A stretch of 8,525 nt of DNA from an uncultured Porphyromonadaceae bacterium. GTDB lineage: Bacteria > Bacteroidota > Bacteroidia > Bacteroidales > Muribaculaceae. Position 1 is the stretch's first letter; each line of letters begins with the position of its first letter. Location: assembly GCA_947178565.1 (NCBI GenBank), contig CAMWYV010000029.1, positions 1 through 8,525 of the forward strand, written 5' to 3'. Below, piece after piece: positions 1-6,114 of this stretch. The translations under genes and the position numbers were made by a program. The notes below the pieces were generated by a model. That model saw only the letters and a list, made by a program, of their open reading frames with translations. It searched no databases and had not been told where the DNA came from.

Positions 1-9
1 CATATATTA

Positions 10-41
10 TTTAACGGGCTCTAATATTTTTTCTATTTTTG
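10..41 (+). promoter_or_regulatory. Bacteroides-type promoter of the M28 peptidase gene
   Basis: A perfect TAnnTTTG -7 box lies at 34-41 (TATTTTTG). A TTTA, one base off the TTTG consensus, lies at 10-13, with a 20-bp spacer, which is the usual distance for the Bacteroidota primary sigma factor. Transcription would start near 46-48, leaving a leader of about 20 nt before the ATG at 65. This placement also argues against the in-frame GTG at 41, which falls inside the -7 box. The match is by eye; the start site is inferred. Confidence 0.6.
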
Positions 42-64
42 TGCCCTATAAGTTAACCGATCAG

Positions 65-1069
65 ATGAAAAAAATTCTAATTTCCATAGCTGTAGGTGCT
101 ATCTTCGTTTCACTCCACGCAGAAAAAACGCTTGACAAAGGCTACCGTACGATCAACCGCGAGACCGCTGAGGCCCATATCGGTTTTCTTGCTTCTGATG
201 AGCTGGAGGGGAGAGAAGCAGGGTACCAGTCTGGACGAATAGCCGGTAACTATCTGATAGCCAATGTAAAATCAATGGGTTTAAAGCCCTGGTGCGGAGA
301 AAGTTACGAGCAACCATTTGAGGCATATAGGGCAGAAAGGCAGCGAAAAGGGCGATATCAGGTGCATCCGGACAGTATAAACAAACTACAAAATGCTGTA
401 CATCAGAAACTTAATCTTAGAAATATACTTGCGGTGATTCCGGGAGAAAAGAGTGACGAATATGTGGTGATGGGCGCACATTACGATCATCTCGGTGTTG
501 ATCTTCTTCTTGACGGAGACAAAATATATAACGGAGCTGATGACAATGCTTCGGGAGTATCCGCCGTACTTCAGATTGCGCGTGCATTTCTTGCAAGCGG
601 ACAGAAACCGGAGCGCACTGTGATTTTTGCATTTTGGGACGGTGAAGAGAAAGGACTGCTCGGCTCGGAGTATTTTATGCTCAACTGGGCTGACCCTGAC
701 AAAATCAAGGGCTATATCAATTTCGACATGATAGGACGCAATAACCGGGAGGATGTGCCGGAGCACGTGGTTTATTTCTACACAGCCGCTTATCCTGATT
801 TTGAAAAATGGCTCAGAAACGATATCAAGGAGCGCGGACTGAATCTTAAACCTGACTATCGGGCATGGGACCGACCGATAGGCGGTGGTGACAACGGCTC
901 ATTTGCGAAGCGCGACATTCCGGTAATATGGTACCATACCGACGGTCATCCCGACTATCATCAGCCTTCTGATCACGCGGACAAAATCAATTATCCAAAG
1001 ACAGTTGACATTACCCGTGCAGCATATCTGAATTTATGGAATATGGCAAATCCCTCATATATTAAATGA
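65..1069 (+). CDS. Secreted M28-family zinc aminopeptidase
   Basis: The 334-residue product is a predicted exported metallopeptidase of family M28, which uses two zinc ions to remove N-terminal residues from peptides. An N-terminal signal sequence is visible (MKK, a hydrophobic stretch to about residue 18, probable cut after SLHA at 19). The family metal-site motifs occur in order: GAHYDHLG (H139), GADDNASG (D159/D160), WDGEEKGLLGS (E194 as general base, E195 as ligand), NFDMIGR (D221) and DYHQPSDHADKI (H299), so the enzyme looks complete and active. The ATG at 65 is chosen over an upstream in-frame GTG at 41 because it starts directly at the signal peptide and the GTG lies in the promoter. 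It probably acts in the periplasm or at the cell surface. Some M28 relatives are glutaminyl cyclases, so the exact substrate is unknown. pdxA follows after 38 nt and may be co-transcribed, with no obvious functional link. Confidence 0.9.
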   Translation: MKKILISIAVGAIFVSLHAEKTLDKGYRTINRETAEAHIGFLASDELEGREAGYQSGRIAGNYLIANVKSMGLKPWCGESYEQPFEAYRAERQRKGRYQVHPDSINKLQNAVHQKLNLRNILAVIPGEKSDEYVVMGAHYDHLGVDLLLDGDKIYNGADDNASGVSAVLQIARAFLASGQKPERTVIFAFWDGEEKGLLGSEYFMLNWADPDKIKGYINFDMIGRNNREDVPEHVVYFYTAAYPDFEKWLRNDIKERGLNLKPDYRAWDRPIGGGDNGSFAKRDIPVIWYHTDGHPDYHQPSDHADKINYPKTVDITRAAYLNLWNMANPSYIK

Positions 1070-1107
1070 GAGTTGGTCAAAGCTAAACAATATAACACCA
1101 CTTTAAA

Positions 1108-2223
1108 ATGAGTGAAAAGCAGAAAATAAGAGTAGGAATAACCCACGGAGATATCAATGGGGTAGGATATGAGGTGATTCTCAAGGCTCTTGAAGATGAA
1201 AGAATGCCGGAAATCTGTACTCCTGTGATATACGGTTCGGCGAAAATCGCCGGATATTATCGAAAAGGAGCACTTGCAACTCCACTACAGCTCAACCAAA
1301 TCTCTAAAGCCTCAGAAGCACGTGAGGGACAATACAATATCATCAATGTGATAGGTGAGGAAGTGAAAGTGGAACCAGGCATCGCTTCAGTCGAATCCGG
1401 TCAGGCGGCGTTCGCCGCTCTTGAGCGCGCTGTGACGGATCTTCGCTCAGGTGATATTGATGTGCTTGTTACCGCTCCGATTGATAAACATACTATTCAA
1501 AGCGATACCTTCCGTTTCCCCGGTCACACGGAATATCTGCAGGCATCCCTCGCCGATAACGAGGAGAAAGCGCTGATGATAATGTGTGATCCAGCTACCT
1601 CGCTCAGGGTTGCTCTTGTGACCGGTCATTTGCCGCTAGCCAAAGTACCCGATGCAATTACCAAGGAGACTGTGATGGCTAAGATAAAGGAGTTTGACAT
1701 CGCTTTGCGCCGTGATTTCGGTATTCATCGCCCGCGAATCGCTGTGCTCGCGCTCAATCCTCATGCGGGTGAAGAGGGACTTCTCGGTAGCGAGGAAAAG
1801 GAGATTATCGAGCCGGCTATAATAGAGTGTCAGAATACCAGAATAAACTGTTTCGGTCCATACGCATGCGATGGATTTTTCGGAACAGGTCAGTTTGCAA
1901 AATTTGACGGTGTGCTTGCCATGTATCATGATCAGGGACTGGCTCCGTTCAAAACCATAGCTATGAATACCGGGGTAAATTTCACCGCCGGATTACCTTT
2001 TGTACGTACTTCTCCCGACCACGGTACCGCCTACGACATTGCCGGACGAGGCACCGCCACGCCCGACTCTATGCGCCAAGCTATTTTCGCTGCGATTGAT
2101 ATATACCGTAACCGTGCCGTGTTTGACAAAGCTCATTCGAATCCGCTGCGCAAGCAATATATTGAGAAAAATAAAAGTGATAATGTTGTTCTTGACCTCA
2201 GCAAAAGCGATGATGCCGACTGA
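1108..2223 (+). CDS. pdxA: 4-hydroxythreonine-4-phosphate dehydrogenase PdxA
   Basis: PdxA oxidises 4-phosphohydroxy-L-threonine with NAD, and the decarboxylated product condenses with deoxyxylulose-5-phosphate (via PdxJ) in the DXP-dependent route to pyridoxal 5'-phosphate. It is a cytoplasmic, metal-dependent homodimer. The 371-residue protein begins with GITHGDINGVGYE (residues 10-22), the Bacteroidota form of GIT.GDPAGIGPE. It then carries VTAPIDKHTI (121-130), the substrate-binding FPGHTEYL (H140), and the three metal histidines in TGHLPL (H174), NPHAGEEG (H219) and YHDQGLAPFK (H274). These lie exactly 8 residues after the E. coli equivalents H166, H211 and H266. The C-terminal SPDHGTAYDIAGRGTA motif (302-317) is intact. 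The tail after about residue 345 is charged and not conserved by eye. The start ATG at 1108 leaves only the family's usual short N-terminal extension. It is preceded by the M28 peptidase, and the next gene starts 127 nt downstream, probably from its own promoter. Confidence 0.96.
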   Translation: MSEKQKIRVGITHGDINGVGYEVILKALEDERMPEICTPVIYGSAKIAGYYRKGALATPLQLNQISKASEAREGQYNIINVIGEEVKVEPGIASVESGQAAFAALERAVTDLRSGDIDVLVTAPIDKHTIQSDTFRFPGHTEYLQASLADNEEKALMIMCDPATSLRVALVTGHLPLAKVPDAITKETVMAKIKEFDIALRRDFGIHRPRIAVLALNPHAGEEGLLGSEEKEIIEPAIIECQNTRINCFGPYACDGFFGTGQFAKFDGVLAMYHDQGLAPFKTIAMNTGVNFTAGLPFVRTSPDHGTAYDIAGRGTATPDSMRQAIFAAIDIYRNRAVFDKAHSNPLRKQYIEKNKSDNVVLDLSKSDDAD

Positions 2224-2271
2224 TGTGCCATATAAATTGCTGTATAGGGCGCCTAATTCAAATGTAAATAT

Positions 2272-2279
2272 TACCTTTG
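2272..2279 (+). promoter_or_regulatory. Candidate -7 box upstream of the lipid cluster
   Basis: TACCTTTG matches the Bacteroidota -7 consensus TAnnTTTG exactly and is followed by C, as in many such promoters. No TTTG-like -33 element is found at the usual 19-21 bp spacing (that position is GC-rich), so it may be weak, activator-dependent or a chance match. If it is used, transcription starts near 2284-2286, the hairpin at 2296-2327 lies in the 5' leader, and the cluster beginning at 2351 has its own promoter separate from pdxA. Confidence 0.4.
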
Positions 2280-2295
2280 CACCAGTATTAACGAT

Positions 2296-2327
2296 TTGAC
2301 CTGTCTGCTAATATACAGACGGGTCAA
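2296..2327 (+). other. 12-bp RNA hairpin between pdxA and the lipid cluster
   Basis: The arms TTGACCTGTCTG (2296-2307) and CAGACGGGTCAA (2316-2327) pair over 12 positions, with a single G-T (G-U in RNA) wobble, around the 8-nt loop CTAATATA. No T-run follows (CCATTCATTATA), so it is a poor classical intrinsic terminator, although it may still end or stabilise the pdxA transcript. It also lies just after a candidate -7 box and 23 nt before the next ATG. A leader structure affecting translation or mRNA stability is therefore an equal possibility. The pairing is seen directly; the function is not known. Confidence 0.55.
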
Positions 2328-2350
2328 CCATTCATTATAAATAACCGACA

Positions 2351-3040
2351 ATGGGAAATGAAAATGCCGAGCGCATCCAGACCTCTCTTCTCAATCGCCT
2401 TGAAAAGAAAGCTCTGACTTGGCTTGCCGAGCGTCAGCCAAGGTGGATGACCTCAGATACACTCACATTTTTTGGCGTAGGTGCCGCAATTCTTTATACG
2501 GTATTCTGCTGGTTGTCGCAGTATAATATCAACTATCTTTGGGCTGCATCTTTCTGTCTGGTGCTCAATTGGTATGGTGACAGCCTTGACGGTACACTCG
2601 CGCGAATTCGCCAGACTCAGAGACCGAAATACGGTTTTTTCATCGATCATTCTCTCGATGCGCTCACAACCTGCTTGTTCTGTATCGGTCTCGGACTCGC
2701 TCCGGTGATGTATCTTAGCATTTCGCTCTTCATAATGGGTGGTTATCTGTGTATGTCTATTTACACATATCTATCCACTATAGTATTAGGGCAGTTCCGT
2801 CTCACATACGCGAGTCTCGGTCCAACTGAAATGAGGCTAATTATCATAGCTGTATTTATATTCAAGATGTATCTTCCGGGAGATAATTATGCTATTGAGG
2901 TGTTCGGACAACCGTGGACCGCATATGATGGTATTGGCGCTCTTGTGGCAACCGCACTCTTCTCGGTTTATATCATTTCGCTGATAAAAGACCTCAGAGC
3001 GCTTGCAAAGATAGACCCCCCAAAGTCTTTCCATGAATAA
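2351..3040 (+). CDS. CDP-alcohol phosphatidyltransferase, possible inositol-phosphate-transferring enzyme
   Basis: This 229-residue integral membrane enzyme belongs to the CDP-alcohol phosphatidyltransferase family, which moves a phosphatidyl or phospho-alcohol group from a CDP-activated donor to an alcohol acceptor. The signature DxxDGxxAR...GxxxDxxxD is complete: D77, D80, G81, A84, R85, G95, D99 and D103, where the four aspartates bind the metal ions and donor. The R-to-G spacing is nine residues instead of the canonical eight, and the third aspartate is followed by His (DHSLD), as in aminoalcohol phosphotransferases. Hydrophobic segments at about 39-57, 62-76, 104-124, 126-146, 161-175 and 194-212 suggest six membrane helices. 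It overlaps the GtrA gene by 8 nt, and a myo-inositol-phosphate synthase lies in the same cluster. That context suggests phosphatidylinositol-phosphate synthase activity. From sequence alone it could also transfer glycerol-phosphate, serine or an amino-alcohol. The family call is firm; the substrate is inferred. Confidence 0.87.
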   Translation: MGNENAERIQTSLLNRLEKKALTWLAERQPRWMTSDTLTFFGVGAAILYTVFCWLSQYNINYLWAASFCLVLNWYGDSLDGTLARIRQTQRPKYGFFIDHSLDALTTCLFCIGLGLAPVMYLSISLFIMGGYLCMSIYTYLSTIVLGQFRLTYASLGPTEMRLIIIAVFIFKMYLPGDNYAIEVFGQPWTAYDGIGALVATALFSVYIISLIKDLRALAKIDPPKSFHE

Positions 3041-3638
3041 TATTCCCGGGTCCACTGAAAAAGAAGCGCCGCGTTCGGATAGTACCCGAATTGCAAGAGT
3101 CAGGGATAAAGTTCTTCACAGTGACGGACTCTTTTTCACACTGATAAGATCAAGCGTGTCATCTCAGTTATGCGGCTGGGTTGATTTCCTCGTATCTTTT
3201 ATTGTATTCTCTTTCATCGGTCTCTCTGCATGGTTGTCCACTGCAATCGGCGCGTTTGTGGGTGGAATACTTAACTGCATAATCAATTATCGCTTCACCT
3301 TTCATGCCTTTGGAGTTGACTGGCGTGTCGCACTTTCCAAGTTCGTTTTTGTATGGATGGGCTCGCTGCTTCTTAACAGCTTCGGCACTCAGGCTGTGTA
3401 TTCTCTAATCAATAGCTGGGAGTGGGTGCATGAAATCAAAGGATTGTCAGATGACGGTATCTTTACCGCCGCCCGTCTTTTCGTGGCACTATCAGTCTCG
3501 GTATGCTGGAACTTTCTCATGCAGCGTCACTTTGTATTTAAGGAAACACGCATTGATGCTTACATAAGCCGTATTCTTGCCGCCATAGGCATAGGTAAAA
3601 ATTCAATTTTAAGTCGGGATGACAAACAAAAAGAATGA
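3033..3638 (+). CDS. GtrA-family four-helix membrane protein, putative lipid-linked sugar flippase
   Basis: The 201-residue protein has the GtrA fold pattern: a polar N-terminus (1-40), four hydrophobic segments at about 44-66, 68-84, 102-124 and 143-164, and the paired motifs NYRFTF (85-90) after helix 2 and WNFLMQRHFVF (159-169) after helix 4. GtrA proteins are thought to flip polyprenyl-phosphate-linked sugars or related lipid-linked groups across the inner membrane; direct biochemistry for most is lacking. Its ATG sits inside the end of the CDP-alcohol transferase gene (ATGAATAA overlap, 3033-3040), indicating translational coupling, and its own end overlaps the acyltransferase gene by 20 nt. 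No glycosyltransferase is nearby, so its cargo may be a product of this lipid cluster instead of a sugar carrier. That idea is inference from position only. The start is fixed by the overlap and there is no better in-frame alternative. Confidence 0.85.
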   Translation: MNNIPGSTEKEAPRSDSTRIARVRDKVLHSDGLFFTLIRSSVSSQLCGWVDFLVSFIVFSFIGLSAWLSTAIGAFVGGILNCIINYRFTFHAFGVDWRVALSKFVFVWMGSLLLNSFGTQAVYSLINSWEWVHEIKGLSDDGIFTAARLFVALSVSVCWNFLMQRHFVFKETRIDAYISRILAAIGIGKNSILSRDDKQKE

Positions 3639-4530
3639 ATTTGGGGAGGACATATACCTCTTTGACGAATATCCGCATATAGAAGTGCGTCCGGATGTAC
3701 TCAATATGCGCGACATTGTGGAGATTGCTCCTGTTGCCGCAAAATTTCCGCGTCTTGTTAAATGGCTGATGCATTATTTCAAAATAGATGAAGTGAACCG
3801 CATCCACTCTACATGGTGCAAGACTCCTGGACCGGAGTTTACCGAGCACCTGATCAAGGACGAGTTCAATATAGATCTCCGGGTTGAAGGTATGGATATT
3901 CTTGAAAGATTCAAGGAGGGTCCGTTTATCACTGTGAGTAATCATCCTTTTGGACATATAGACGGCATTGCTTTGATAAATATAGTCACCAAAGTACGTC
4001 CGGAGTATAAGGTGATGGTGAATATGATTCTCAACCATATCTCGGCAATGCGTCCCAACTTTATCGCGGTAGATCAGTCGGCATCAGCTGATCCGGAGAA
4101 ACGCAAGGTCTCTGTTGCGGGTGTGCGCGAAGCTATTTCGATGCTCAAAGAGGGTAAACCGGTTGGATTCTTTCCCGCTGGGGCGATAGGAAAAACAGAT
4201 AAGGATGGAATTATTGTAGATCGTCCGTGGCAGCCTGTTGTATTGCAAATAATCCAGAAAGCGAAAGTGCCTGTCATTCCTATTTATTTTCACGGTTCCA
4301 ATTCAAAATACTTCAGTTTCCTCGGTCATCACAGTATTCCGCTGCGCACAGCCAATCTGGTTAAGGAGTTATTGAAAAAGGCAGATAAACCTATGAAAGT
4401 GACCGTCGGTGAACCGATATCAGTTGCAAGACAAGAAGAATTCGGCAAAAATTACGAGGCTCTCGGCTGGTATCTGCGTATGCAGACCTATGACCTCTCC
4501 GGTCGTCATATCACCACCGTGAGCGATTGA
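3619..4530 (+). CDS. PlsC-like lysophospholipid acyltransferase
   Basis: The 303-residue protein is a member of the PlsC/LPLAT acyltransferase superfamily, which transfers a fatty acyl group to a lysophospholipid or related acceptor at the inner face of the membrane. The catalytic block reads SNHPFGHIDG (H109 and D115), the hemolysin-like Hx5D version of the usual Hx4D. Motif III appears as GFFPAGAIGK (183-192), and VPVIPIYFHGSNS (217-229) corresponds to motif IV. The roughly 100-residue N-terminal region before the motif is also typical of this longer subgroup, some members of which acylate ornithine- or glycine-based aminolipids. No long transmembrane helix is evident. The gene overlaps the GtrA gene by 20 nt, so the two are surely in one operon, and MIPS follows after 38 nt. 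The acceptor is unknown. Given the neighbours, making or remodelling the acyl chains of an inositol phospholipid is plausible, but general phosphatidic acid synthesis or aminolipid O-acylation cannot be excluded. Confidence 0.85.
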   Translation: MTNKKNEFGEDIYLFDEYPHIEVRPDVLNMRDIVEIAPVAAKFPRLVKWLMHYFKIDEVNRIHSTWCKTPGPEFTEHLIKDEFNIDLRVEGMDILERFKEGPFITVSNHPFGHIDGIALINIVTKVRPEYKVMVNMILNHISAMRPNFIAVDQSASADPEKRKVSVAGVREAISMLKEGKPVGFFPAGAIGKTDKDGIIVDRPWQPVVLQIIQKAKVPVIPIYFHGSNSKYFSFLGHHSIPLRTANLVKELLKKADKPMKVTVGEPISVARQEEFGKNYEALGWYLRMQTYDLSGRHITTVSD

Positions 4531-4568
4531 CTTTTTATTATTTAAGTAATATCACTTATTATTGTATT

Positions 4569-5912
<1,344 letters not shown>

Positions 5913-5977
5913 ATGCTCTGATTTGGTCACATTAAATATATCATCAGTATTAAGATGAGATATGGTGTTGCCTCATA

Positions 5978-6009
5978 TTTAATATTTTGCAAAGAAAGTA
6001 CTATCTTTG
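5978..6009 (+). promoter_or_regulatory. Bacteroides-type promoter of the LRR protein gene
   Basis: The -7 box TATCTTTG (6002-6009) matches TAnnTTTG exactly and is followed by CA, a frequent context. A TTTA at 5978-5981 stands 20 bp upstream as a -33 element one base from consensus, the same arrangement as in the promoter at 10-41. Transcription would start near 6015, leaving a leader of about 100 nt before the ATG at 6115. A TTTG at 5986-5989 is only 12 bp from the -7 box and is too close to serve as the -33 element. Confidence 0.65.
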
Positions 6010-6011
6010 CA
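5988..6011. repeat. 24-bp palindrome covering the -7 box (operator-like)
   Basis: Arms TGCAAAGA (5988-5995) and TCTTTGCA (6004-6011) are perfect reverse complements. The hexamer AGTACT (5997-6002) at the centre is itself palindromic about the same axis. Only the A/A pair at 5996 and 6003 breaks the symmetry, so 22 of 24 bases are symmetric. The right arm is most of the -7 element. A dimeric repressor binding here would block RNA polymerase. Part of the symmetry may simply reflect the TTTGCA context of the promoter and a chance CAAAG upstream, so an operator role is a hypothesis. Confidence 0.5.
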
Positions 6012-6114
6012 CGATAATTTCTACGGAGCAGTTCCTATATGCTTCAGTGTTCGCTTAAAACCATAAGAGTCATCAAAAATTAAAACGATAGCAAAACCGC
6101 AGAGGAAAAGGTAT

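Noticed and set aside
41..64. GTG start for the M28 peptidase
   Set aside because: The GTG overlaps the -7 box, and the eight added residues would sit in front of a standard MKK signal peptide.
2000..2299. 99-codon plus-strand open frame overlapping the end of pdxA
   Set aside because: Most of it is an alternative frame of the conserved pdxA C-terminal region; there is no promoter and no recognisable domain.
3538..4038. 166-codon minus-strand open frame across the GtrA/acyltransferase junction
   Set aside because: It is opposite two recognised overlapping genes and has no family features.
4543..4558. 5-bp hairpin (TAAGT / ACTTA) between the acyltransferase and MIPS genes
   Set aside because: Too short and AT-rich to be a terminator or a regulatory structure with any confidence.
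4527..4568. TTG start giving MIPS 14 extra N-terminal residues
   Set aside because: The extra residues (TFYYLSNITYYCI) do not resemble the MIPS N-terminus and come from the AT-rich gap after the acyltransferase; the ATG at 4569 is better.
6039..6083. 14-codon open frame (MLQCSLKTIRVIKN) in the leader of the LRR gene
   Set aside because: A possible leader peptide, but there is no attenuator-like hairpin pair or meaningful codon run, and a frame this short in a 100-nt leader is expected by chance.
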